From Candidatus Latescibacter anaerobius SCGC AAA252-E07 (lineage in GTDB: Bacteria; Latescibacterota; Latescibacteria; Latescibacterales; Latescibacteraceae): DNA of 42,529 bases. The stretch covers positions 1-42,529 of the forward strand of contig AQSL01000158.1 of assembly GCA_000403035.1 (NCBI GenBank), given 5' to 3'. Position 1 is the stretch's first letter, and each line of letters opens with the position of its first letter. Position numbers and translations under genes: made by a program. Positions 9,189 to 17,927 of the stretch are shown here, piece by piece. The notes under the pieces were generated by a model. The model searched no databases. It saw only the letters and a program-made list of their open reading frames with translations, and had not been told where the DNA came from.

Positions 9189-9241
9189 AAGTTGTAGAAA
9201 ATATTTTTTAATTAGTGAAACGAAACAGTAAATTTACTATT

Positions 9242-9664
9242 ACCTAAATTGAGCGATTCTGTTTAAAAATAGTTTTCATGATTCAATTTTCTCAAATTGG
9301 TTCAAAAATATCAATATTTTTTTATTATTATTCCGGCAACTAAAAATGTACCAAGCTACGCTTTTGCATAATTCACATTTTCGTGCTCAAAGAATCGAGC
9401 GACTTTTTCGATTTTCCACTGAAGATGTTTCATATACGATCGCAAGCCCTTCTTGAGTTCCCGATCTGAGCGCGGGGCCGGTTTTTTTCGCATACAACAA
9501 AAAGACTTTATAAGCAGTTTTTGTGTGTACGTTTCCCTTTATCTTTCCTTACATCCGTTGGGTTAGTTCTCGTTGTTTTGATATTTTATTGTTATCTTAT
9601 TCATTATCAATGAGATAACTCATTCGGGTGCTTTTTCCAACTTCGAAAATCGCTCAATTTAGGT
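9242..9664. mobile_element. Decayed IS-like element bounded by 17-bp inverted repeats
   Basis: ACCTAAATTGAGCGATT at 9242-9258 is exactly inverted at 9648-9664. The interval holds a minus-strand transposase-like coding remnant (9356-9538) ending about 100 bp inside the left repeat, the usual position for a transposase 3' end. No target duplication could be found. The right end lies only 11 bp from the GAGGAGAGG ribosome site of the next gene, so the element may have displaced or supplied that gene's promoter. Confidence 0.55.
9356..9538 (-). pseudogene. Transposase-like C-terminal coding remnant
   Basis: A 60-codon stretch without a start runs to TAG at 9356. It reads ETYTQKLLIKSF, then RSDRELKKGLRSYMKHLQW, then KIEKVARFFEHENVNYAKA. 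The basic, helix-rich content and its place just inside an inverted repeat suggest the C-terminus of an IS transposase. The family is not identified. The N-terminal and catalytic regions are gone. Confidence 0.4.
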
Positions 9665-9690
9665 GTATATAAATTGAGGAGAGGAATCAA

Positions 9691-12600
9691 ATGGTAAGAA
9701 AAAATGTTTTCAGGAATGTTTTTTCACAACGTCGCCTTTCTCCATTCGTATGTTTTTGTTTGTTTCTGTTAACGGTTCCGGCACTGGCACAGGTTTTTGC
9801 ACCGGGAACAACAACTCCTCCGGATGGGCATGTCGAGCCGTCCGAACCGCTGCTCGATTATCGTACTGTCAGCCAGCAGGAAATGGACTCATGGCCCATC
9901 GATAGCGTCCGCTCGGGCGAAAAACTCTGGGCTGAAACCACCTGGGGCAACGATGATGCGTTCACAAAAAGTCACACGCTTTTCAAACGGCACTACAACT
10001 ATAATATCTGGCCGAACCGCGTTGTCTTTTCCGTAAAAAATCATGGCGATGTTGCCCGAGGAGAAGCGTTCTGGCGCCGTTCAAAACTGTCGATACGGGT
10101 TACTGGCCTGAAGCTGGTGGACGCTCAAACTGGTAAGAATGTTTCCGATGCACGGCTTGTGCAGTATTGCCAGGAAAAAATCGTCATCGATTTCAAGCCT
10201 GTTTCGGGTCCGGGGACTTACTTTCTTTATTATTGTGCGCTGGAGGAGCAGCTTTTCAATCCATCTCAGGTATGGCTGGATAAAGTCACATCAAAAAATC
10301 CGATTCAAGCAAGAGCAGAACGTATAGAGTCGCGATGCGCGCTGGACAGCTTTTACCCTATGGAAACGATCCCGTTGAAGACGGAGCTTGGCCGCCTTCT
10401 GTCGGATTTCCCTGATGCGCCTTATCTCGTATTTCCCCAGGATCGTGATTTTTCGATCAGGATGGTTCATGAAATTCCGGCCAGCTGGGCGCTCAGGGAT
10501 CGGGATGCGCCGTTTCTTCTCGAAGCGGACCGTCATGAATATCGTGTATTCCAGCTTGGCATCTGGGCATGCCGCGAGCCTCTTGATAATATCACCCTAT
10601 CATTCAGCGATTTCAAGCAGGATTCAGGGAATGCCATGCTGCCTTCCGGATTGTTCCAGTGTCTGAGCCTCACATCAAACATAAAAAATCCTGATATCAA
10701 CAGATCGGTGGGGCCGTTTCAGATGATGCCGGGCCAGGTTTTACCGCTCTGGTGCGGAATCGACTTACCGGAGGATGTTTCTCCTGGAATTTATCACGGC
10801 ACTGTTTCAGTTAAGTCTGACACATTCGAACCGACGATTGTTACGGTTACGGTAAAAATTTCGAATACTGTCGTCAAGAGACGAGGCGATCATGACCCCC
10901 ACCGTCTGAGCAGGTTACGCTGGCTTGAGAGCGATATAGGAATTCATGATTCAGTTTTCCAACCGTTTACACCGCTCAAAGTTTCAAAGAAATCAAATTC
11001 AGTTTCAACCTGGGGTCATACGCTTATTCTCAATGAGTACGGTATGCCGGAATGCCTGCGTTATAAAGGCACGGATATTTTGGCAGCGCCGATTTGTCTT
11101 GATTTTAACGGGCAATGGGAAAAGCCTGAGTTCTCATTCGATACAATATCCGAAGAACGGATAACATGGCGTGGTACTGCCCGGTTGGGTGATGTTACAT
11201 TACACGTCAACGGAAACATGGAATACGAGGGACGTATCCTTCTAGACATCAGCATTACGTCGAAATCAACCGGCACGACGATACGGAATCTTTCATTCAC
11301 AACACCGTGGAGGAAAGAACATGCCGAACTGATTGCAGGGTTGGGATATAAAGGAAAACGGAATAAGAAGTTTATTTGCGGTTTCGGCGCAACATCGCTC
11401 TGGATGGGTTCAATGAAAGCCGGCCTTTCGGTATCAGTAGAAAATATTCCCTTCTCACATCAATCAGATCTTGATACCAGTACTGTTACCGAGGAAGAAG
11501 ATTCCGTTGTATTCCGTTTGAACATGGGCGATATTGCGATTTCTGACAGCGCACCGGTTTTTATGCGGTTCACGCTCAGGCCGACACCGGTCAAACCAGA
11601 AGATTCCCGTCATTGGGACTTCCGGTATCTGCATATGTCCGGGCACCCTGTTCCGGCGGATGACAATACCCCACAAAGCTATCTCAAGGACGACATGAAG
11701 CGCCTCGACGAGCTGATTGATCTCGGAGTTACCCAACTCAATCTGCATGACTGGTGGGGGCCGAGTTTCAATTATCCCTGGCAGTGGGATGGGCCGGGCA
11801 ACCTGACACAGCTGACGGCTGAAGGTCACAAACGTGGGCTCAAAGTTAAAGTTTACAACTCGGGAAGGGAGCTTTCATCGACATCACCGGAATTCTGGGC
11901 TCTCGTTTGGGAAGGAACGCACTACACCTACAATCCCGATATTGATCCGGAACCATACACAAAATATCGTGACGCATGGACTATCAGCCACCTGCCTGAT
12001 GGCATTCCAGAAGGCTGGCCGCGAGTCCATGAAATGGGGAACGAGCACGCGGTACCGATTGATATGGGATCACGCCTCGGGAATTTCTATCTCGAAGGAA
12101 TCAGGTACATGCTCGAATTTTTCGATGTCGATGGTGTGTATTCTGATGGTGCGGTTACCCGTCGTGATATCGCCCGCAGGTTAAGGAATATCTTTAACGA
12201 ATATAAACCTGATGCAACTATTGATGTGCATGGTTCAGCGTTTGGCTATCTCAATGTGCTGCCGTTTATTGACAGTGTCTGGAACGGTGAGAGTATACGG
12301 TATGATACGCTCGACCCGTGGACTTGGCTGGTCGAAGTCTCGGGCCTGCCTTTCGGGATTCCGTCAGAGATGGTCACCGGGGAACAGTATATGGATCGCG
12401 GCATGCTGTTCGGAATCTGGCCACGTATGGGATGGGGATCGGGTACAGACCGTCAGCAAAAGCTCTGGGCATTCTTCGACAGGTTCGGCATCCAGGATGC
12501 AGAGATGCGAGGCTGGTGGGAAGAAAAAAACGGTGTGTATGCCAACAACCAGGATATCTATGTCACCGTATTCGTCCATCCGTCGAATGGGGTGCTGCTG

Positions 12601-12858
12601 TCAGTGGCAAATTGGCATAGTCCCCTCCCAAAGTGGATTCAGATATTACTAGTTGAACTGAAACTCGACCGTAAAGCACTTGGTCTTCCTGAGGGACCAC
12701 TTTACGCCACCGACATTCTCACCGGAGAGGAACTCGATTTCTCTAAGCCGGTTCCGTTCTATGAGCCGAAAGAACACATCCTGTCCGTGTTCCCGGAATA
12801 CTCTTCATTCATCAAACCATTTTTCGAGGGCAGGATCATCTGGGTCAGAGGAAAATAA
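9691..12858 (+). CDS. Large secreted glycoside hydrolase-like protein (possibly DUF6067 type)
   Basis: The 1055-residue protein starts at ATG 9691 after a strong GAGGAGAGG. It has a signal peptide ending at VPALAQ (about residue 34). The N-terminal half is beta-rich: mature N-terminus, Ig-like strands to about 390, then a beta-sandwich to about 630. Residues about 660-960 look like a TIM barrel: GVTQLNLHDWWGPSF, GLKVKVYNSGREL, FDVDGVYSDGAV, ATIDVHGSAFGYLN and SVWNGESIRYD. D and E residues at these strand ends are candidate catalytic groups. A short beta domain closes the chain. Layout and motifs resemble DUF6067/GH123-like secreted hydrolases. Substrate is unknown, possibly a sulfated or amino-sugar glycan. 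The gene is visibly richer in G+C than its neighbours and follows an IS remnant, so horizontal acquisition is plausible. Confidence 0.7.
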   Translation: MVRKNVFRNVFSQRRLSPFVCFCLFLLTVPALAQVFAPGTTTPPDGHVEPSEPLLDYRTVSQQEMDSWPIDSVRSGEKLWAETTWGNDDAFTKSHTLFKRHYNYNIWPNRVVFSVKNHGDVARGEAFWRRSKLSIRVTGLKLVDAQTGKNVSDARLVQYCQEKIVIDFKPVSGPGTYFLYYCALEEQLFNPSQVWLDKVTSKNPIQARAERIESRCALDSFYPMETIPLKTELGRLLSDFPDAPYLVFPQDRDFSIRMVHEIPASWALRDRDAPFLLEADRHEYRVFQLGIWACREPLDNITLSFSDFKQDSGNAMLPSGLFQCLSLTSNIKNPDINRSVGPFQMMPGQVLPLWCGIDLPEDVSPGIYHGTVSVKSDTFEPTIVTVTVKISNTVVKRRGDHDPHRLSRLRWLESDIGIHDSVFQPFTPLKVSKKSNSVSTWGHTLILNEYGMPECLRYKGTDILAAPICLDFNGQWEKPEFSFDTISEERITWRGTARLGDVTLHVNGNMEYEGRILLDISITSKSTGTTIRNLSFTTPWRKEHAELIAGLGYKGKRNKKFICGFGATSLWMGSMKAGLSVSVENIPFSHQSDLDTSTVTEEEDSVVFRLNMGDIAISDSAPVFMRFTLRPTPVKPEDSRHWDFRYLHMSGHPVPADDNTPQSYLKDDMKRLDELIDLGVTQLNLHDWWGPSFNYPWQWDGPGNLTQLTAEGHKRGLKVKVYNSGRELSSTSPEFWALVWEGTHYTYNPDIDPEPYTKYRDAWTISHLPDGIPEGWPRVHEMGNEHAVPIDMGSRLGNFYLEGIRYMLEFFDVDGVYSDGAVTRRDIARRLRNIFNEYKPDATIDVHGSAFGYLNVLPFIDSVWNGESIRYDTLDPWTWLVEVSGLPFGIPSEMVTGEQYMDRGMLFGIWPRMGWGSGTDRQQKLWAFFDRFGIQDAEMRGWWEEKNGVYANNQDIYVTVFVHPSNGVLLSVANWHSPLPKWIQILLVELKLDRKALGLPEGPLYATDILTGEELDFSKPVPFYEPKEHILSVFPEYSSFIKPFFEGRIIWVRGK

Positions 12859-13234
12859 GCGAATCCAAACGCTGCCGTCATTCGAAATATTATGGCAGCT
12901 TCATCATAACACCGCAGGCCCTTTTGCGCGTCCATTGCTATATTGAGTCCTCTCACAACATTCAGATCCAGTGGCCTACTTGGCTCGGAATCTGGCCTGC
13001 GATGGCGCATAGGGCATCTTGTGCGGCCTAGGCTCGTTTGCTGCCTGTGATGAGCACTGAGAAACAGGGATACTCAGGCCGCTTGTTCCTGGAAGTTTGT
13101 GCTCAGGCAAATTCCTGCCACCGTGTTCACCAAGTAACAGAAATTGATCCGCTTGTGGGAGACGATGACGGATAGATCGCGTATGGATTTGCCTTTGGCC
13201 CACTCGGTGATGGTTTTGCTGCGTCCCTGATAGG
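12859..13234. other. Gene-poor interval after the hydrolase gene
   Basis: A short hairpin (GCTGCC/GGCAGC, about 12870-12898) follows the stop codon without a T-run. On the minus strand, 13074-13268 is open and contains TYQGRSKTITEWAKGKSI. That resembles the short DNA-binding repeat found in AP2/HNH-associated phage proteins, but it is not convincing alone. Composition is G+C-rich like the hydrolase gene. Confidence 0.35.
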
Positions 13235-13351
13235 TTACCTCGAATGCATCTGTTTTTCGGCGATCCATTTATAAACAATGTCACGTTTGATGCCGAGATA
13301 GGCTGCGATCTCATCTACAGAGAGCCATCGATCTTCCTTCATTGACTCCAT
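13235..13351 (-). pseudogene. Truncated excisionase/MerR-like helix-turn-helix protein
   Basis: From ATG 13351 the minus strand encodes 38 residues containing RWLSVDEIAAYLGIKRD and VYKWIAEKQM. This is the N-terminal winged helix of excisionase-type HTH_17 proteins, which bind DNA for prophage or island excision or act as antitoxins. Such proteins usually continue with a GRLWKF strand for another 20-30 residues. Here TAA arrives right after MHSR, so the gene looks truncated. It lies among other phage and plasmid debris. Confidence 0.6.
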
Positions 13352-13905
13352 TTGTCTCGATTTCCGTACAAGATTTGGAACATCAACATATAATTAGCTA
13401 ACGGAACGATGTGCCTAAAACAAATATTTACAACTTATTTTGACGCTTACGTAATATACTTGGTTAAGTTTTATGAAATCCGTTTTCAATGTCAACCTGT
13501 TTCTCCAAGTTTCTTATGATATAATCGAATTAAGAGGTCAACGATACATGAGGATTTATAACTATGGATCTCAGTATCTCAATAGTATAGGCACGCTTTG
13601 ACGCCTAACGGCAAGCCTCTTACCTGCAGTTTAAAAATTGGCCTGTATAGTATTAACACCCTAGACTTTTCATCTCTGACATACAAAAAATCCACCCTTC
13701 GGAAAGGGTGGAACAATTATTAAAAATTCTTTATGCTTCCCGACTATTTCCCGACCGTATTTGCTATTCGTATGTTGTTGTTATTATTGAATATTAATGG
13801 CTCCGATGGTAGGGCGCTAACCTACAATTTAGTGGTTAATCTTATATTAATTTTGTCATTGTATACTGTACATCTTCAGCGTCTTTGGTAATTCTGGTTT
13901 AAAAC
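13352..13905. other. A+T-rich interval without a recognisable gene
   Basis: I see no convincing coding frame. The only clear structure is a terminator-like hairpin at 13692-13711, listed separately. The interval separates the HTH fragment from the primase/recombinase wreck. Confidence 0.5.
13682..13711 (-). terminator. Factor-independent terminator on the minus strand
   Basis: CCACCCTT and AAGGGTGG pair perfectly around a CGGA loop (13692-13711). Read on the minus strand the stem is followed by ATTTTTTGT. It lies about 200 bp downstream of the minus-strand recombinase fragment and may be the old end of that transcription unit. Confidence 0.55.
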
Positions 13906-14112
13906 TTATTTCTTCCTTTCCAATATTCCTTTTATCGTCATTCCATTCCACGAAACACCTGTTCTGGTCGGAACTCCTTTATCATTCAATATCCGTGCAA
14001 TTTGATAATACCCCAAACGTTTTTGTTTATGAGGTTTTCGATATAATTTTTTTATGAGCCTTAAAGTTTCTTCCTCACCTTTATAATAACCAAACGGCTT
14101 TTTACCTTCACA
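13906..14112 (-). pseudogene. Serine-recombinase 'recombinase domain' fragment
   Basis: The minus-strand frame from 14112 reads EGKKPFGYYKGEEETLRLI, then LGYYQIARILNDKGVPTRTG, then a TAA at 13906. GxxPFGYY...GYYxIARxLNxxGxPTRxG is typical of the recombinase domain of large serine recombinases or short relatives. The catalytic resolvase domain is absent. A stop codon lies immediately upstream in frame, and the fragment adjoins the broken end of the primase gene in a different frame, marking a deletion junction near 14110. Confidence 0.55.
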
Positions 14113-15190
14113 TCATATTACTATCTAATTCATCAACCTTTATGACTATTTCCTGATTCGCTGATGCTAGAAATACCATATCCTTAATTTTCCTCGCAGA
14201 AGTTTTAACAGCCCACTCCGCTAATTTTTCCCTGTCGTGCTTATTGTTTTTGTTGGAGGCTTCTTTTAGCATATTCTGAACGGTTTTTTCTGCAAGATCA
14301 AAGATTTGGTTAGTTATATCCTCACACCATCTTTTCCCATCCCATATATACCATGAACGAAAAGGTTTAAAGTTATACCGTATTATATCACCATATAGAC
14401 GAACCAGACGATGTGCATTACCAGAGTCAGAAAATAGTTCTGAGTCTTCACTTGGTTTAAATTCTTCTGCTTTCTCGGCGAGGTCTAAAAGCTTTTTTTT
14501 TGTCCCACCTGCCTCAATCCAATCAGAAACATCCCCTTTTTGTTTTAAACCTGGCAGTTTCAGGATTAACACTTCGTCAGCAGTATTGAATAATGAAGAT
14601 GATAATGACTTGGCATGTTTATGACCTACTTCGTCATTATCCGGAATAATATTACATTTCTGTTTTTAAAGTACTTATTATAGGATTCTCGCCAGCTTCC
14701 AACTCCAAACGGATTCGTGGTAGCTATCAAGCCGAGTTTAGCGAGGTTATCAGAATCTTTTTCACCTTCACAGATATAAACGGTGCCATCACTGTTTACA
14801 AGCTCATGAAACCGATAGGGTACATATACTTCTTTACTGACACCATAATGGTATTCATCGGTTCTTGCCATACGACTTATTTCGTTTGTTCCTTTGTGTT
14901 TTACCTTACAAATCTGATAAATGCATTTACCATGCTTATTTGTATAAGGATAAATTTCTAAAACATTAAAAGGCCAACCATAAAATAAATCACTACACTT
15001 CAAACCTACATTTTTTAAAATATCTTCAGTTTTACAACCTGCATGGCAAAATAATAATATCTTGTCATTCGGCTGATTGGTTATTGAAAGACTCGGCTTA
15101 TTATCATCATGTGATGTACATGTAGTTTGCTAAGAATTTTCACTTGTCTGCTTGGCTTCAGGAAATTTGGAAAGGACTTTTCTGATTTGG
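14108..15190 (-). pseudogene. Broken phage/plasmid primase (CHC2-type zinc finger, TOPRIM, start of D5 N-terminal domain)
   Basis: On the minus strand, in order: VLSKFPEAKQTSENS, a TAG at 15130-15132 where tryptophan is expected, then TCTSHDDNKPSLSI and ILLFCHAGCKTEDIL (zinc-finger ligands C, H, C, C). Next is a TOPRIM domain with VYICEGEKDSDNLAKLG. Near 14648 a one-base loss breaks the frame inside NVI(I)IPDNDEVG, the metal-binding half of TOPRIM. The chain resumes as LPGLKQKGDVSDWIEAGG and enters a D5-like N-terminal region that is cut at VDELDSN. The helicase part is missing. Such proteins prime replication in phages and integrative plasmids. With three lesions it is almost surely inactive. 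Confidence 0.75.
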
Positions 15191-15991
15191 CTTTTTTTAA
15201 TTTTAATTGTAAAACACCTGCTTTCAGTTTTAAGTAGTGGAAACGATAGATATATAAACCAAAGCGGCAAAAAAAACTCCCAACATGCCCGCTATCGAAT
15301 TAAAATGATATTTATGCTCTCATATCTATTACTCTGGACCTCCTTACTAAAAAGAAAATGGGAGATCCCATTTATGAAATCTCCCAGTGTGATTTGATAT
15401 AGTGAACGTTCAGAACCCTTTTACAAAGTTTTCTGTCAGTTCCCCTGGCATGTCGCTGTTTCAGTTAATTTTAAAGATCCTACTCCAATAGTTTCTTTAT
15501 TGATTCCCTGAACATTTTACCTTATTTTTGTGTAATAAAAATCCTATATAAAACCTATATTTTATGAAAAACTAAATTATTATTTTTTAATAAGTTTAGA
15601 GAAAACATTTTATTGTTCTGTTTAACAACGCCGCTGTTCGAGTTGATTCAATGGATACGTGTCTTTCAAATGTGATATTTCACTGCTTATCAAGCATATA
15701 CGCAGTAAAATTGAACGAATAGCATACATAAAATACTTGATAAAATAACTTGGAAGTTATATCTATCTTTATAAACGAAATTATTGTAAACTTTGACTAC
15801 TCATAAACGTGATATGGGGAATCCCGATTTAAAGTTATTAGTGCAAAAAAATAAGTCGCTAAAGTATCAGAATACGCATGAGGCTCTAATTTATCAGAGT
15901 TTCTATTGAATAACACAACGTTTTCTGTTAAGTCAACTACAGTAATGGGAAATCAATCATTATTAGGAAACCATAAGGATGGTGATAAGAG
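15191..15991. other. Long A+T-rich interval without a recognisable gene
   Basis: Apart from a terminator-like hairpin near 15359-15386 I found no supported coding region or RNA. Stops are frequent in all frames. The last 200 bases should hold the promoter of the PilZ gene at 15992, but I could not pick one with confidence. Confidence 0.5.
15346..15386 (-). terminator. Possible factor-independent terminator, minus strand
   Basis: TGGGAGAT pairs with ATCTCCCA across a 12-base loop (15359-15386). On the minus strand the stem is followed by TTTTCTTTTT. It precedes the primase wreck, so it would end a unit that is no longer recognisable. Confidence 0.4.
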
Positions 15992-17131
15992 ATGGATGAA
16001 AGCTTTCGGCAAATTCTGCAATACTTCAAATTAGTCCCACAAAAACCGAGCATAAAAAGTATCGTTGTAGTTGGTATATTTTGTCTTCTTCTTTTAATAA
16101 TAGTGGAAATACACAATTTTAAACGCCGTTATGAACAAAAGAAAAAATATCATAACCTGGTTAAGAAACTAATCGTTGAAGCCAAAGAAAAGGGACTTAA
16201 TGAAGAAGAAATCGATGCTCTTACAATGATTGCCCATATACAATATATTAAGAATCCCCTTTCACTTATAATCTCTCAAACTTCATTTGAGAAAGCCCTT
16301 GACACTATGCTCCATAAAAAGAAGAATATTTTTATTGAGCATAAAACTTCAAGATTGATCAATATCTATCTTGCGATACGGCGGAAACTCTTTTTAGTTT
16401 TACCCGGGGAAAATTTTTATCTTGTGTCAAGCCGTCAAATTCCAGCCGGTAAAACTGTATGGATAAAGAGGACCGGCAATCAGGGTGAAAACCCGCTGGG
16501 ATTTATTGTTCAGGCTGTATCTAAGACTGGATTGGAAGTGCGCGGCGGAAGCAGTAAGGAGTATTCGAAGATGTTTTCAACGGGAAACTCGGTTGAAGTA
16601 ATGTTCCGCCAGAAGGGAAATATCAAGTACATTTTTAATACTACCGTCCTGAGACAATCCAGCGACGATCCTTCTGTATACATGCTTGATCACGTTCCGG
16701 AGATGAGATTATCCCAGGAGGATGAGAATTTCAGAGTTGCAACTCATATTTTATTTCAATATACCGAAGTATCTCATTCATCAAATGAATACAAGAAATT
16801 CTTCGAAAGCGAAAATCACGATGAAATGCTTACTCGTACTGGGATTTTGCATGATATTTCACCGGGCGGACTGACTTTCACGACATTATCACGGATTATT
16901 GTGGATGATGGACTTTACATTGAAATTGACATACATACGGAGGGAAAATACTTATACCTGAAAGCCATTGCACGCTCAGTTAAAAGGGAAACACAAGAAT
17001 TGCCTTTCCTTGTGCAGGCAGAGTTTATTAATTTAACGGAAGATCAACGTAACACATTGGTAAAGCACTTTAATACTATCCAGCTTTCTGAGTCAAATGA
17101 AAATGCATCAGGTGTACGAGACAGTCTTTAA
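15992..17131 (+). CDS. Membrane-anchored PilZ-domain protein (YcgR-like layout)
   Basis: The 379-residue protein has one membrane helix (about 22-42, IKSIVVVGIFCLLLLIIV). A charged helical region follows to about 110, then a PilZN-like domain (about 130-235, PGENFYLVSSR to FNTTVLRQ), then a PilZ domain (about 243-365). In the PilZ domain the DxSxxG motif is intact (DISPGG, 288-293). The arginine motif is degenerate: R248 is present but H252 replaces the second arginine. YcgR-type proteins bind c-di-GMP and act on motility or envelope machinery. Here binding may be weakened. The gene stands alone among decayed genes with good codon continuity, so it is probably active. An HD-GYP enzyme encoded near 37 kb could set its ligand level. 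Confidence 0.8.
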   Translation: MDESFRQILQYFKLVPQKPSIKSIVVVGIFCLLLLIIVEIHNFKRRYEQKKKYHNLVKKLIVEAKEKGLNEEEIDALTMIAHIQYIKNPLSLIISQTSFEKALDTMLHKKKNIFIEHKTSRLINIYLAIRRKLFLVLPGENFYLVSSRQIPAGKTVWIKRTGNQGENPLGFIVQAVSKTGLEVRGGSSKEYSKMFSTGNSVEVMFRQKGNIKYIFNTTVLRQSSDDPSVYMLDHVPEMRLSQEDENFRVATHILFQYTEVSHSSNEYKKFFESENHDEMLTRTGILHDISPGGLTFTTLSRIIVDDGLYIEIDIHTEGKYLYLKAIARSVKRETQELPFLVQAEFINLTEDQRNTLVKHFNTIQLSESNENASGVRDSL

Positions 17132-17256
17132 TCTGACACCCTCATGATTTTCGTGATGTGTATGTAAGGTAAAGTGTATTAATTTCTCTTTCGAAATATA
17201 AGGTTTACTATGTCACACCACCCTGGCGGCGGACTACACGGAAACAGACGATAGTA

Positions 17257-17394
17257 TCATTCACCAGGAATCACATCGCGAAGAAGCATGATTTCCTGAT
17301 TGTCCTGCTTATTGAGATTTGAAGAGTGAGAAGCTATATTTTGAACAGCTGTCTCAAGATTCCCGCTTATGCATTTGATGAAAGGAATAATACC
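17257..17394 (-). pseudogene. Possible coding remnant of unknown family
   Basis: A 45-codon stretch lacking a start reads IIPFIKCISGNLETAVQ, then NKQDNQEIMLLRDVIPGE and TGA. Composition is protein-like and uninterrupted, but I do not recognise the family. It lies in an otherwise noncoding gap and may be a chance frame. Confidence 0.25.
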
Positions 17395-17441
17395 TTAATA
17401 CAATTCCACCTGCGATGCTACTTCGAAAGGGAGAAAATATA

Positions 17442-17760
17442 ATGAAACATATCACTATTTTCGCCTGCTTTTTTTCTTCTTCTCATGCTATTCTTCGAAA
17501 CAATATATTCGGATGAAATTCCTGAATTGATTACTGACCGACCTGATCAGACCGAATCGAGTGTGATTGTTTCACCGAAATGTGTGCAAATAGAATCGGG
17601 TGTGATGCATTCCGGTATGCCTGCCAATCTCATTGACGGGGGTTTTACCTATAAAGTATGCAGTAATTTTCAGCTCGATATCGCTGGAGGTGTCGGACTC
17701 TCGGAAGAGGCGGAGGACTGGTTTCTTGGAGCTGGATTCAGCTATCGAATACCACGTTAA
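17442..17760 (+). pseudogene. Broken outer-membrane protein gene (MetA/phenol-pathway 'transporter' family type)
   Basis: ATG 17442 follows GAAAGGGAG and starts a signal peptide (MKHITIFACFF). A frameshift in the seven-T tract near 17468-17474 breaks it; in the next frame it continues LLLMLFFETIYSDE. The mature part has ITDRPDQTESS, the family's hallmark N-terminus, then VQIESGV. It ends FQLDIAGGVGLSEEAED WFLGAGFSYRI-like, the family's C-terminal strands. Relatives are about 240-280 residues; this one retains only about 100, so some 140 central residues appear deleted. Both lesions argue for a pseudogene. Confidence 0.65.
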
Positions 17761-17844
17761 AGAATACTACCCGCGAAACAATAGATCGGAATCCTGATTG
17801 ATTGCTAACCGAACTTTATAATCATACCATATGGTTATTTTTTA

Positions 17845-17922
17845 TGGTCGGGGTGGTGAGATTTGAACTCACGGCCTCATGCTCCCGAAGCATGCGCGCT
17901 AACCGGGCTGCGCTACACCCCG
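17845..17922 (-). tRNA. tRNA-Pro(CGG)
   Basis: The minus strand folds into a full cloverleaf: acceptor CGGGGTG/CACCCCG, D stem GCGC/GCGC, anticodon stem CATGC/GCATG with loop TTCGGGA (anticodon CGG), T stem GTGAG/CTCAC with TTCAAAT. The discriminator is A and CCA is encoded. The 5' base is C, as usual for proline tRNA. Its 5' end is only five bases past the stop codon of the upstream YqaA-like gene. Confidence 0.95.
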
Positions 17923-17927
17923 ACTGA

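Noticed and set aside
12212..12652. 146-residue plus-strand frame within the hydrolase gene
   Set aside because: Alternative frame of a strongly supported G+C-rich gene; composition rich in R, S and C, as for shadows.
12870..12898. GCTGCC/GGCAGC hairpin after the hydrolase stop as a terminator
   Set aside because: Six-base stem with a long loop and no T-run on the plus strand.
17835..17844. Palindrome-containing tail after tRNA-Pro(CGG) as a terminator
   Set aside because: ACCATATGGT is a perfect palindrome with no loop and no following T-run on the minus strand.
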